From Rhodanobacter glycinis (lineage in GTDB: Bacteria > Pseudomonadota > Gammaproteobacteria > Xanthomonadales > Rhodanobacteraceae): 64,000 nt of DNA. The notes beneath the pieces were generated by a model, which worked only from the letters and a program-made list of their open reading frames with translations, ran no database searches and was not told the origin of the DNA. The number at the start of each line of letters is the position of its first letter. Positions within the stretch are counted from its first letter, which is position 1. Shown here one piece after another: positions 48,231-57,049 of the stretch. The stretch lies in NCBI RefSeq assembly GCF_006438785.1, contig NZ_RCZB01000001.1:1189912-1253911 (forward strand), read 5' to 3'. Position numbers and translations under genes: made by a program.

Positions 48231-49037
48231 ATGACCCTGTCCATCTGCGAGACCTGCGGTACCCAGTATGCGGATGCGCCCGCAGCGCCCATGCACTGTC
48301 CGGTGTGCGAAGACGATCGCCAGTATGTCGGACCGAAAGGACAGACATGGACGACGCATGACGCACTCAAGTCCGGCTACACGCTGCGGCTCGAAGATGA
48401 TGCGGGCCTGCTGGGCATCGGGCTTGCGCCGGATTTCGCGATCAACCAGCGGGCGCTTTACCTGCCCACGGATGCGGGCAACATCCTGTGGGAATGCCTC
48501 AGCCTGGTCACCGATGACGCGGTCGGCGTGCTCAAGGCGCGCGGCGGCGTGGATCTGATCGCCATCTCGCACCCGCACTTCTACTCGTCGATGGTGGAAT
48601 GGAGTGAAGCGCTGGGAAACGTCCCGATCCTGCTCCACGAAGCGGACAAGGAATGGGTGCGCCGGCCATCGCCGAACATCCGGTTCTGGAGCGGTGACAC
48701 GCACCGGTTGTCCGATGGCGTGACGCTGATCCGCAGCGGCGGCCATTTTCCCGGCAGCACGGTATTGCACTGGAAGGACGGCCCGCGCGCCGGCGGGGCC
48801 CTGTTCTCGGGCGACGCGCCGCAGGTGGTGAGTGACCGACGCCACGTCTCCTTCATGCACAGCTACCCCAACTACATGCCGATGAAATCCGGCGCCGTGC
48901 GGGGCATGCAGGCGCGCCTCGAGGGTTACGCATTCGAAGACGTGTTTGGCTACACCTGGGGCCGCAACATCATCGGCAAAGCTCGCGCCGCGGTCGACGA
49001 ATCGTTCGAACGCTACCTGTCGGCGATGGCTGGCTGA
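48231..49037 (+). CDS. MBL-fold protein with N-terminal CxxC pair, atypical active site
   Basis: The 268-residue protein begins with a four-cysteine ribbon (Cys6, Cys9, Cys23, Cys26), then an MBL fold. The usual HxHxDH motif reads HPHFYSSM, so the aspartate and third histidine are missing, while SGGHFPGST and FSGDAPQVV remain. The family is known in Alphaproteobacteria and Rhizobiales-like bacteria, with no assigned reaction to my knowledge. ATG 48231 has AGGAGG eight bases upstream; the frame is open further but lacks a ribosome site. Confidence 0.82.
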   Translation: MTLSICETCGTQYADAPAAPMHCPVCEDDRQYVGPKGQTWTTHDALKSGYTLRLEDDAGLLGIGLAPDFAINQRALYLPTDAGNILWECLSLVTDDAVGVLKARGGVDLIAISHPHFYSSMVEWSEALGNVPILLHEADKEWVRRPSPNIRFWSGDTHRLSDGVTLIRSGGHFPGSTVLHWKDGPRAGGALFSGDAPQVVSDRRHVSFMHSYPNYMPMKSGAVRGMQARLEGYAFEDVFGYTWGRNIIGKARAAVDESFERYLSAMAG

Positions 49038-49092
49038 TCGTCAGCAGAGACGAGCACAAACGTTCACTCACGTATCGAAGGAGCACACCGGC

Positions 49093-49566
49093 ATGACCAG
49101 TCCATCCCATCGCATGCACGACTACCTGCCGGCGCGGTTCAGCAGCGCCGCCGGGGAGCAATGGATACCGTCCGCGACACCCGGCAAATCGTCGCGGCCG
49201 CTGCGCTTCTTCGCCGACGATCGCGGCTTCGTCGAGTTGCTGCGCATGGAGCCTGGGGTGGTGATGCCGCTGCATCGCCACAGCGGCGAGATCCATGCCT
49301 ACAACCTCACAGGTACACGCAAGCTGTGCACCGGTGAACTGATCGGCCCGGGCGACTATGTGTACGAACCGCCCGGCAATGTCGACTGGTGGAAGATCGT
49401 CGGCGACGAACCGATGATCGCGATGGTAATCGTGATGGGTGCGGTGGAATTCCTCGGCCCCGGCGGCATCGTGACCGCCCGCGCGTCAGCCAGCACCCAG
49501 CTGGCGGAGTACGAACGATATTGCGGCGCGAATGGACTGAAGGTGCAGGATCTGCTGGATCGCTGA
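49093..49566 (+). CDS. Cupin protein, 2,4'-dihydroxyacetophenone dioxygenase-like
   Basis: The 157-residue single-domain cupin has metal ligands in PLHRHSGEIHAY and a second half motif GPGDYVYEPPGNVDWW. It resembles 2,4'-dihydroxyacetophenone dioxygenase and ChrR-like cupins; the substrate is unknown. AAGGAG precedes ATG 49093, and 55 bases separate it from the MBL gene, so both are probably one operon under the divergent MocR regulator. It ends two bases from the convergent AraC gene. Confidence 0.82.
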   Translation: MTSPSHRMHDYLPARFSSAAGEQWIPSATPGKSSRPLRFFADDRGFVELLRMEPGVVMPLHRHSGEIHAYNLTGTRKLCTGELIGPGDYVYEPPGNVDWWKIVGDEPMIAMVIVMGAVEFLGPGGIVTARASASTQLAEYERYCGANGLKVQDLLDR

Positions 49567-49567
49567 G

Positions 49568-50341
49568 TCAAACGCTCATCTGCTTCATGTAGCCGGTGGG
49601 TGTGACGCCGAGGATTCGGTGGAACATCGCGCTGAATGCACTGCAGCTTGCGTAACCGGCATCGCGCGCGACTTTTTTGATGGGGTAGCCGGCGCTCATC
49701 CGGTTCAACGCCCTGGCCAGTCGCACGTGTTGCCGCCAACGCGCGAAGGTCATCTTCAATTCGCTTTCGAATAACCGCGCCAGCGTTCGACTGCTGGCGC
49801 CGACATGCTGCGCCAGCTGATCGAGCGTATCCGTCCGCGAGGGGTCGACCAGCATGCGCTGGCATGCTTTCCTCAGGCGCGGATCGGACGGCGAAGGGAT
49901 GTGGATGGCCATCTCTTCGGCGCCCCGCAGTTCATGTAGCAGCAACGGCGTCATCATCAGCATGCGCTCCCTGTCTCTGGACCGGTGCGCCTGGACCATC
50001 GCCAGCATGAGCTCGCGAAGCAGCCCCGTTGCCGTCAGAACCCGGCAATGGGTACCGAGCGACATGCTGCTGCCGCGATCGAGGTACAGCGTGCGTATGG
50101 CCACGTGGCCTTCCATGCGGATCTCGTGCGTCATCCCGGCGGGCACCCATAGCGAGCGCTGCGGCGGCACGATCCAGATGCCCTCGCGCGTCGTCACCTG
50201 CATGACGCCCGACGCCGCATAAATGATCTGCCCACGCCGATGCCGATGCCTCGGTATCTGGCACCCCTTTGGATAATCCTTGGCGAGCGCTGTCACCGGC
50301 CATGCCGGCTTCGAGCCAACGTGCTGTCTGGAACGCGACAC
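49568..50341 (-). CDS. AraC-family transcriptional regulator
   Basis: The 257-residue protein has an N-terminal cupin sensor (HRHRRGQIIYAASGVMQV, VPAGMTHEI) and two C-terminal helix-turn-helix units (LDQLAQHVGASSRTLARLFE, KKVARDAGYASCSAFSAMF). GTG 50341 is chosen because AAAGGAGG lies seven bases before it; the longer open frame would overlap the divergent DUF1501 gene. That divergent gene is the likely target. Confidence 0.9.
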   Translation of the reverse strand: MSRSRQHVGSKPAWPVTALAKDYPKGCQIPRHRHRRGQIIYAASGVMQVTTREGIWIVPPQRSLWVPAGMTHEIRMEGHVAIRTLYLDRGSSMSLGTHCRVLTATGLLRELMLAMVQAHRSRDRERMLMMTPLLLHELRGAEEMAIHIPSPSDPRLRKACQRMLVDPSRTDTLDQLAQHVGASSRTLARLFESELKMTFARWRQHVRLARALNRMSAGYPIKKVARDAGYASCSAFSAMFHRILGVTPTGYMKQMSV

Positions 50342-50465
50342 AGAATGGCCTCCTTTCGCTATACGGACACCGTAGGCTGATTCTGGACGAACGGTCAGCC
50401 CACAACAACGCGCTGCATTCAATCGACGCACACGCGGCGAAAACACCGGCACAAGAGAGATAGCC

Positions 50466-51521
50466 ATGAACGACCCGATCATCACGCGACGTACGGTGCT
50501 CAAGGCAGGCGCCACCCTGGCAGGAGCATTCGCGCTGGGCGGCCTGGGCCTGCGGGCCAAAACCCGTGGAGGCAGAGAGCGGCCGACGCTGGTCGTGCTC
50601 TGGCTCAATGGCGGGCCGGCAGGCCTGTTCAACAGTGCGGACTCGTTCCTCTCCAATGGGGCTTACGGCGTGACCGCCGACAATGTCCGCGTCCTGGCAA
50701 ACGGTGTTTGCGTCGATGCCGGTTCGCTTGGCGCCTTGCCGGAATCGGCATTGACGCACATGGCTTCGATCGGTTTCAGGCATGGCCGCTACCCGCACAC
50801 GGAGGCACGGACGGCGATGCTGGAAAAAAACTCGCACAGCCTGCTGCTGCAGATGGCCGCAGCCATGCCCGGCGGGGCGGCCCGTTGCGCCATCGTCAAC
50901 AGTCTCGGCCTGCCCGTCGGAGTCGCGACGACGCCTCCGGCGGAGCGCGGCACCGTCTTCGAACGGATCGTGCAGTTCGAAGACGTGAACCGGCATTTCC
51001 CCGCCGCGGAGTTCGACAACATCCGCCATGCTTATGGCGTGGTCACCGGAAGCACCACCATCGACAACCAGCGAGCGACCTTCGCCAGTATCGAATCGCT
51101 GATCCTCGCGGACGTCGGCGTGATCTTCGCGCAGCCTGCCTACACCGGGCGACCCGACCGGCAGTTCGATACCCATCACGACGACGCGGGAACGCTGGCG
51201 CGCGACATCATGACGCCCATCACGCCTTCGCTGATCACATTTCTCGACCGTGTAATGGCGTTACCCGAACGCAACGTGGTGACGCTGTTGGTCGGCGAAT
51301 TCAGCCGGACGCTACCAGGCGCGGATCATGCACCAGGCGGCACCGCCACTGTGATCGGCAAATACGTCAAGACGGGTACGACCGGACGGCAACTTCCCGA
51401 TGGTTCGCCACCCGAACACGCCGCGTCGCCCGAGGCGTTGTGGGCCTATGCCGCTGCTGCCTTGCGTCTGGGTGGAGCGGCGCCATTCGGGCGCAATCCG
51501 CACCCGGAGCTGCTCGTGTGA
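50466..51521 (+). CDS. DUF1501 protein with Tat signal
   Basis: The 351-residue protein starts with a twin-arginine signal (ITRRTVLKAGATLAGAFALGG) and shows DUF1501 features: VVLWLNGGPAGLFNSADSF, GRYPHTEARTAM and VVTLLVGEFSRTLPGADHAP. DUF1501 proteins are exported, sulfatase-like proteins with no firm function, often paired with a DUF1800 partner. No such partner is nearby. ATG 50466 follows GAGAG. The AraC gene is divergent. Confidence 0.85.
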   Translation: MNDPIITRRTVLKAGATLAGAFALGGLGLRAKTRGGRERPTLVVLWLNGGPAGLFNSADSFLSNGAYGVTADNVRVLANGVCVDAGSLGALPESALTHMASIGFRHGRYPHTEARTAMLEKNSHSLLLQMAAAMPGGAARCAIVNSLGLPVGVATTPPAERGTVFERIVQFEDVNRHFPAAEFDNIRHAYGVVTGSTTIDNQRATFASIESLILADVGVIFAQPAYTGRPDRQFDTHHDDAGTLARDIMTPITPSLITFLDRVMALPERNVVTLLVGEFSRTLPGADHAPGGTATVIGKYVKTGTTGRQLPDGSPPEHAASPEALWAYAAAALRLGGAAPFGRNPHPELLV

Positions 51522-51917
51522 CACGTTTGCCGCCTCTTGCCGGCTTCTCTCAATCCCGTCTCCTTGCCCGCAATCTTGTCATCGGCCTCCAACCATGACG
51601 GCGGGCGCGCCTCCCGGGGACTGCGCGCACAAGCCCGCCCCAGGCTATTGAACCGCTCGCTCGGCCGGCACCTACCGATCGAGGCAAAGCTGGTGAGAAC
51701 TACCGCGAAGATCTGCGCGACCGCCAGAGATCGGCCAGAAGCGGACGTTTGTGCTGCTCATCAATCGGCAGTCGCGCCAACTGCCCTTCCATGCGGAGGG
51801 TATGGGCCAGGGAATGTCTGGCGTCGTGAGTCGAGCCAGAGGCTATTGATCGAATCGATGGTCCACGGCCAAATTTTGGCTGGCAGGTAGATGTGGCGAG
51901 AGTGTGGCTTGAATGCT
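51522..51917. other. Gene-free stretch after DUF1501
   Basis: About 396 bases between the DUF1501 stop and the HxlR stop. Only short, unsupported frames are present; I see no repeat, tRNA or clear terminator. Confidence 0.55.
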
Positions 51918-52319
51918 TTAACCGGGTGTGTGGCGTGAGTTCTTCGCCGAGGCCATCGCTCCGTCACTCGCCTGGCTTGCGCTCAGTGCCACCGTACCCG
52001 GGATGTGCTGTTTGCCCCATCGCACAAATGCAAGCAGCACTCCGCCCAGATCCTTTCCTTTCTGCGTGAGCGTATAGGAGTACCGGATGGGACGTTCGTG
52101 ATAAGGGGTCCTGACGATGATGCCGGCACTTTCGAGGCGCTTGAGCCGATCAGCGAGGATGTTGGTTGGAATACCTTCCGGTGAAGCTGCGAGCTCCCCG
52201 TAAGTGTGCTTGCCGTGCAGCAAGTCACGCACCACGAGCAGCGACCACTTGTCGCCAACGACGTCGAGCGAATTGGCAACCGCACAGGGGGAGCGCAGAA
52301 AAGTCTTGCGGGTACTCAT
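51918..52319 (-). CDS. HxlR-family transcriptional regulator
   Basis: The 133-residue winged-helix protein shows the family start SPCAVANSLDVVGDKWSLLV, with Cys12 in the redox position, then HTYGELAASPEGIPTNILADRL. HxlR members sense oxidants or electrophiles. ATG 52319 is chosen; upstream codons read through the operator region. The divergent membrane gene at 52420 is separated by 100 bases that carry two matching palindromes. Confidence 0.92.
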   Translation of the reverse strand: MSTRKTFLRSPCAVANSLDVVGDKWSLLVVRDLLHGKHTYGELAASPEGIPTNILADRLKRLESAGIIVRTPYHERPIRYSYTLTQKGKDLGGVLLAFVRWGKQHIPGTVALSASQASDGAMASAKNSRHTPG

Positions 52320-52350
52320 TTGTCGGACTCCATGGCCCAAAGGGCGGGTT

Positions 52351-52367
52351 ACTTGCAGAGTGCAAGT
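52351..52367. promoter_or_regulatory. HxlR operator 1
   Basis: The perfect palindrome ACTTGCAgagTGCAAGT (7-bp arms, 3-base centre) lies between the divergent HxlR and membrane genes. It covers the -35 box of the plus-strand promoter. A near copy lies 39 bases away centre to centre. Confidence 0.8.
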
Positions 52368-52381
52368 CATGGTGCTACGTT
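52353..52381 (+). promoter_or_regulatory. Promoter of the HxlR-controlled membrane gene
   Basis: TTGCAG (52353-52358) and TACGTT (52376-52381) are 17 bases apart. The -35 lies inside operator 1 and the expected start site lies at operator 2, so repression by HxlR is easy to picture. Confidence 0.55.
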
Positions 52382-52389
52382 GGGTAGAC

Positions 52390-52406
52390 ACTTGCAAAAC
52401 GCAAGT
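52390..52406. promoter_or_regulatory. HxlR operator 2
   Basis: ACTTGCaaaacGCAAGT has 6-bp arms matching operator 1 with one mismatch in the seventh pair. It lies 13 bases before the start codon of the plus-strand gene. Confidence 0.78.
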
Positions 52407-52419
52407 CACTGGAGGATCC

Positions 52420-53070
52420 ATGGAAACCACCGCCTTTCAGCCCCCGGCCAACTCACCTTCCGCGGGGCTCGGCAGCGTTCGCGCAAGCGTCATCCTCGCT
52501 TTGTCCGTATGGTTCTTGCTGGTTGTATCGCTCGGCGCAACAGGAGCTTTCGTCGGCCCGCCAGGGAAACCACCCATTGCCATGGCGATAGGTGTCACTG
52601 CTCCCTTGCTGCTCTTCTTTGTATGGATGCGCCTCTCGCGATCGTTCCGCGAATTGATTCTTTCGCTGGATCTGCGTCTCATCACGGGTATGCAGGCGTG
52701 GCGGTGGGAGGGTTTCGGTTTCCTTTCCCTGTACGCCAACCACGTGCTCCCTGCCGGGTTCGCTCTAACCGCTGGACTCGGAGACATGGCAATCGGTTTT
52801 GCTGCGCCGTGGATGATTCTTGGACTCATACGTCAACCTGGATTCGCCGCGAGCGCCGCGTTCGTCCGTTGGAATGTCCTCGGCATCCTGGATCTGGTCA
52901 TAGCCGTCTGTATGGGCGCCTTGAGTGCCATGCTGGCTGGAGGAATTCCGGGGAAAATCAGCACCGCGCCCATGGCAACCCTGCCGTTGCTGCTGATTCC
53001 GGCGTTTCAAGTGCCGTTGTTTCTCATGCTGCACATAACGGCGCTGATGCAGAGCCGACGGAACAAGTAG
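52420..53070 (+). CDS. Hypothetical multi-pass membrane protein
   Basis: The 216-residue protein has about five membrane helices (around 18-42, 50-70, 98-128, 140-162 and 178-208) and no soluble domain. I do not recognise a named family. The central segment YANHVLPAGFALTAGLGDM and a Pro-rich first loop are the clearest features. GGAGG lies five bases before ATG 52420. The HxlR operators make it the probable target of that regulator, and an efflux or stress role is a guess from that. Confidence 0.8.
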   Translation: METTAFQPPANSPSAGLGSVRASVILALSVWFLLVVSLGATGAFVGPPGKPPIAMAIGVTAPLLLFFVWMRLSRSFRELILSLDLRLITGMQAWRWEGFGFLSLYANHVLPAGFALTAGLGDMAIGFAAPWMILGLIRQPGFAASAAFVRWNVLGILDLVIAVCMGALSAMLAGGIPGKISTAPMATLPLLLIPAFQVPLFLMLHITALMQSRRNK

Positions 53071-53498
53071 AACAAGCGGCATTGTGGCGCTTGCTCTTTG
53101 CGCACACCGAAGGCGTTTGCTTTGGGCTTGTTGCTGTTGTTCTGTGCCGACGGCAGGTTGGCCGGGTGACCAAAGGAGCCGCGCGTAAACCTGCTGAGCT
53201 GAGTACGCAGGCCATCGCAGGGTGGGACCTTGGCGGAGGGGTCTGGCTGGTCGCTGCTATCGGACAAGCTCGATCGCGTCCTTTCGCTCATCTACCCCGA
53301 CGTTTTGCCGGCGGGTTAAAGCGTGAGACCGGACATGGTTCGTCGATCTGGGCCCCATGCCCTCTCGGGTCACGCGTGCGCTGGTCTGGTCGATAGCGTT
53401 GCGTCGCTGGATCGAGGAGCCCCGGCAGCCGGATCGACCAGTAAACTCTCGACCGCCCCAATCGCTGTCCGATTCAACTTCACATATGGAGCGGTGCC
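53071..53498. other. Gene-free stretch before lysE
   Basis: About 428 bases with no supported gene. The part around 53130-53160 is less GC-rich than the surroundings. Short open frames on both strands have no recognisable domain. It may hold the promoter of the downstream exporter gene, but no good -35/-10 pair was found. Confidence 0.5.
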
Positions 53499-54131
53499 GT
53501 GCCCGAATTTCATCACTGGTTTGCTTTCGCCCTGGTTGCACTCGGCCTCGTGCTGACGCCCGGCCCGAACATGCTTTACCTGGTTTCCCGCTCGATTTCC
53601 CAGGGCCGCAAGGCGGGGCTGGTTTCGCTCGTGGGCGTAGCGCTCGGCTTTATCGTCTACATGTTGTTCGCCGCCTTCGGCATTACCGCTTTGCTGATGA
53701 CCGTGCCGCTGGCTTATGACGCCTTGCGCTTCGCTGGCGCGGTGTATCTGTTGTATCTCGCCTGGCAGGCGGTCAAGCCCGGTGGGCGGTCGCCGTTCCA
53801 GGTGCGCAACCTGCCGGCCGATAGCCCGAAGCAGCTCGTAGTCATGGGCTTCCTGACCAATCTTCTGAATCCGAAGGCGGCGGTGTTGTACCTGTCGTTG
53901 TTGCCGCAATTCATCAGTCCAGAGCGCGGCAATGTGCTTGGCCAGTCGCTGGTGCTCGGATTTACCCAGATCACAATCAGCCTGTCGGTCAACGCAGTGA
54001 TCGCGATCATGGCCGGCACCATCGCCGGCTTCCTCGCCGGTCGCCCGGTATGGCTCGCCGTACAGCGCTGGATGATGGGTACGGTGCTGGCGGGACTTGC
54101 GGTGCGGATGGCGACCGAAGCCCGGCGCTGA
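53499..54131 (+). CDS. LysE/RhtB family amino acid exporter
   Basis: The 210-residue inner-membrane exporter has six predicted helices and the family start LVALGLVLTPGPNMLYLVSRSI, with TNLLNPKAAVLY in the middle. It exports amino acids or homoserine-type compounds; the substrate cannot be told. The start is GTG 53499 with GGAG nine bases upstream. A MocR regulator gene lies 425 bases further on. Confidence 0.9.
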   Translation: MPEFHHWFAFALVALGLVLTPGPNMLYLVSRSISQGRKAGLVSLVGVALGFIVYMLFAAFGITALLMTVPLAYDALRFAGAVYLLYLAWQAVKPGGRSPFQVRNLPADSPKQLVVMGFLTNLLNPKAAVLYLSLLPQFISPERGNVLGQSLVLGFTQITISLSVNAVIAIMAGTIAGFLAGRPVWLAVQRWMMGTVLAGLAVRMATEARR

Positions 54132-54206
54132 AAAGATTCCGTCTGCCGTGGCGATTCCGGCCGCCCAGACAGCGGACAACACACGGACCGGCATCGGCCC
54201 GAAAGC

Positions 54207-54497
54207 TCAGCGCAAGAGCATCAAACGCGTGGAGTTGACGGGGAGTCTCTTGCGGAATGGCCAGATGACACGCGACCGTGCCTGGGAGGGTTTACCAGCC
54301 ATCGCGCGCTGCACACTTTCCATTGTCCATTCGGGCACCCGATTGAAACTGGCGGAATCTCCTTCAAATCGCGGAATCACGTGCAGGCGGAAATGAAACA
54401 GATGCTGGTCGTTGTTCTGCCGTAAGGTTGTGCCCTCGGCTGCAAAGGCCAGCTTTGCGCCCCGAGCTATGCGTAGAACTGCAGGTGGATTCTTCAT
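54207..54497 (-). pseudogene. HIT-family protein remnant
   Basis: This minus-strand frame encodes NNDQHLFHFRLHVIPRFEGD, close to the histidine-triad end of a HIT hydrolase (normally HFHxHxIPR). The first 50 or so residues expected of a HIT domain are missing, and the middle histidine of the triad is Arg. It is best read as a decayed gene between the exporter and MocR copy 2. Confidence 0.5.
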
Positions 54498-54556
54498 GTC
54501 CTCACACTGCCGAGCCAATCCGGAGGAACCAAGTCGTGGCAAGCGATGTGCCGGGT

Positions 54557-56038
54557 ATGAGTAGTCTGTTCGAAATTGCTTTTGACCCCCCGCCTAAAGG
54601 GAGCCGCCGATCTGCGGAATCCGTCTGTGCGCAGTTGCGCGCCGCGATCCTTGATGGTCGGTTGGTTCCCGGATCCAAACTCCCGGGGCAGCGTCAGTCG
54701 GCTGTCTTTTTCGGTGTATCGAGAAACACGGTTGCCCGGGCTTATGCGAGGCTGGCAGTCGAGGGGTTGGTACGGTCCCGGCAAGGGTCGGGAACGTATG
54801 TGGCGTCGAAGCAGCGTCATCCGCCGCGCGGGCTCCTCTCGACGCAGCTAACGCCCGACCCGCGTCTGAATTCGCTGTGGTCGCGGCCAGAACTTGCCCG
54901 CGCACTCAACTTCTGGCACGACAGTCAGCGTACAAAGGCGCCGAGGGCTGCTGCATCCCTGGATTTTCGGCCCGCGCTGGTTGATCCGCGATTGTTCCCT
55001 TTCGAAATATTTCGTCGGGTCAGTGCCAAGCAGCTCCGGCGCATGGAATTGAAGCCTCCTGCATTCAAGAGTCCGCAAGGCAATCAGGGGCATTTCCCAC
55101 TGAGGACGGCCATCGCGACGCACATCGGCATCTCGCGCGCGGTCGTGTGCGAGCCCAACGATGTGCTGGTTACCGCCGGCGCGCAGCAGGCTTTCGATAT
55201 TCTCGCCCGTGTACTGGTAACTCCCGGGGTTACGACGGTCGCCATTGAAGATCCAGGCTACCCCCCGATGCGTGCTGCATTTCTCGCCGCCGGCGCCAAG
55301 GTCGTGCCCGTACCGGTCGACGCGCAGGGGCTGGTGGTCGACGCCCTGCCGATTCCCGTACACGTTGTCTGCGTATGTCCTTCACACCAATTTCCGATCG
55401 GCGTATCCATGTCCGTGCAGCGGCGGGCGGCACTGCTCAGCTTTGCTCGCAAGCATGGGGCGGTCATCGTTGAGGACGATTACGACGGAGAATTCCGCTA
55501 CGACGGCACTCCCCTTCAGGCGCTACGGTCCACGGCGACCGCGGATGACGTGTTCTACGTCGGCACCTTCTCCAAGTGCATGCTCCCCGCATTGCGACTG
55601 GGATTCATAGTGGCACCCCAATGGGCCATGCCGGCGCTGATCACAGCGAAGAACTGTCTCGATTGGCATTGCCCGACGTTGACGCAAATGGCGGTTGCCC
55701 GTTTCATCGCGGATGGGCATCTGGCGCGGCACGTGCGAAAGCTTCGTGGCGTATACAGGAAGCGACGGGACCTCATAGAGGAGATACTCCGGTCGGACTT
55801 TTCGGGAGAACTGTCGCCGATGCAGTCGCATTACGGGATGCATGTGGCGGCGTTCTCGACGCTACCCAAACGCCTCGAACGTGTCACCGCCAGATTGCTG
55901 GAGTTGAACGTGCATTTGCATTCGTTCGAGCGCTATTTTTTCGGCGCACCAACATCGGAAGGCCTGGTTTTTGGCTACGGGGCCGCTGACCTCAAGGATA
56001 TCGAGCAAGGCCTGAAGGCGTTACGGGACGTGCTCTAG
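54557..56038 (+). CDS. MocR-family regulator, copy 2
   Basis: The 493-residue protein is closely related to copy 1: both share TPGxTxVAxEDPGYPPMRAAF-like blocks and IVEDDYDGEFR. The GntR domain (about 20-90, DGRLVPGSKLPGQRQSAVFFG) precedes the aminotransferase-like domain, with the PLP lysine in VGTFSKCMLP. ATG 54557 (MSSLFEIAF) is used; a GTG at 54536 is possible. It converges with a small secreted protein gene. Its target cannot be assigned. Confidence 0.9.
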   Translation: MSSLFEIAFDPPPKGSRRSAESVCAQLRAAILDGRLVPGSKLPGQRQSAVFFGVSRNTVARAYARLAVEGLVRSRQGSGTYVASKQRHPPRGLLSTQLTPDPRLNSLWSRPELARALNFWHDSQRTKAPRAAASLDFRPALVDPRLFPFEIFRRVSAKQLRRMELKPPAFKSPQGNQGHFPLRTAIATHIGISRAVVCEPNDVLVTAGAQQAFDILARVLVTPGVTTVAIEDPGYPPMRAAFLAAGAKVVPVPVDAQGLVVDALPIPVHVVCVCPSHQFPIGVSMSVQRRAALLSFARKHGAVIVEDDYDGEFRYDGTPLQALRSTATADDVFYVGTFSKCMLPALRLGFIVAPQWAMPALITAKNCLDWHCPTLTQMAVARFIADGHLARHVRKLRGVYRKRRDLIEEILRSDFSGELSPMQSHYGMHVAAFSTLPKRLERVTARLLELNVHLHSFERYFFGAPTSEGLVFGYGAADLKDIEQGLKALRDVL

Positions 56039-56165
56039 GCGCAGACGGCGCCCGATAGGGGGAAACGCCGGCTCTGCCGCATCCAACGCAACCACGTGGG
56101 GCGTCACTATCGACGCCCGCGTCGTCGTCGCCGACTATGACCTGCCAACGCCAACTTTCCCGGCT

Positions 56166-56717
56166 CTAGCGGGTGAAGGTCATGACCCAGTTCGTCTCCC
56201 AGGTTTTACCTCCATCGACGGAGAACGCTTGCTCGAAGCGGGACGAATTTGGCTTGATGTCGGAGAAGCCGTTTCGCACCATGATACGTCGTCCCTTGAA
56301 GGTATCCGGGCCATAGAATTCTCCGCGCCCGTCCTTGAACTCCCCGATCATGGGGGCGCCGTCCAGCATGCCGACGCTGCTATTTGCCCAGTTCAGATTC
56401 CACTGATGGGCCTGCGGGTTGTACAGGCGAAGTCCAGCGCCTTCGATATGGCCGGCCGGCCCCTCCACCTCGAGTTCGAAGAGGCTGGCGCGACCGTTCC
56501 AAACCTTGCGAACGGCTGACATGCCGTCGTACTCGGTCCAGGTTGTTGAGCCCGTCAGCGGATGCACAAGCCGGGACACGTGGGTCTTCCACGTACCGAA
56601 ATTGAAGTCGAAGTCATGCTGGCCATCCCGTTCCGCCGCCTTTATCGGCCCGACCGCCGCGAAGAGGATCGCCGTCGATAAAACCGAGATTGCCCATGTT
56701 CTTTCACGCTTGATCAT
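56166..56717 (-). CDS. Secreted DUF1579-like protein, copy A
   Basis: The 183-residue protein has a signal peptide (about 1-27, ending IKA) and the pattern RDGQHDFDFNFGTWKTHVSR, then GRASLFELEVEG and FKDGRGEFYG, ending GGKTWETNW. I take it as a DUF1579-like family, with a likely beta-barrel or lipocalin-type fold. It is one of three paralogues here and is most like copy C. The function is unknown. ATG at 56717; 332 bases lie before copy B. Confidence 0.82.
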   Translation of the reverse strand: MIKRERTWAISVLSTAILFAAVGPIKAAERDGQHDFDFNFGTWKTHVSRLVHPLTGSTTWTEYDGMSAVRKVWNGRASLFELEVEGPAGHIEGAGLRLYNPQAHQWNLNWANSSVGMLDGAPMIGEFKDGRGEFYGPDTFKGRRIMVRNGFSDIKPNSSRFEQAFSVDGGKTWETNWVMTFTR

Positions 56718-57049
56718 AGAGGTCCACCGAAGTGTTGAATAAACCAGGTTGTATTGCCATGAATGGATCGACTGCGGATCGCATTATTTCAATTGCACCC
56801 AGTTTTATAGACGCCACTTCCCAGAAAAGCATGCGGGCCACTTTGACGGGAAAGTCAGCGCTTTGGATAACTGGCTGCACTAACGAGACCGGGCTTTCCA
56901 GCGTGGCTTATGCCCGCGTCGTCATCGAAGCCTCCCAACGTCGCGTCCAGCGAAGTGGACCACCCTAAATTTCTCCGACTGGCCCTGCTGGCGCTGCGGG
57001 TTTTCCCTAAAGTCTTGCCCTAGGGTTTGTTGCTTATGTGGAGAACGCG
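56718..57049. other. Intergenic region between divergent copies A and B
   Basis: About 332 bases. It must contain promoters for both paralogues. It has a short CCCTAAAgtcttgcCCTAGGG-like near-palindrome near 57006-57026, just before copy B; I cannot assign it. Confidence 0.45.

Noticed and set aside
53257-53541. Minus-strand frame before the LysE exporter
   Set aside because: No similarity to known families that I can see; it overlaps the exporter start on the other strand.
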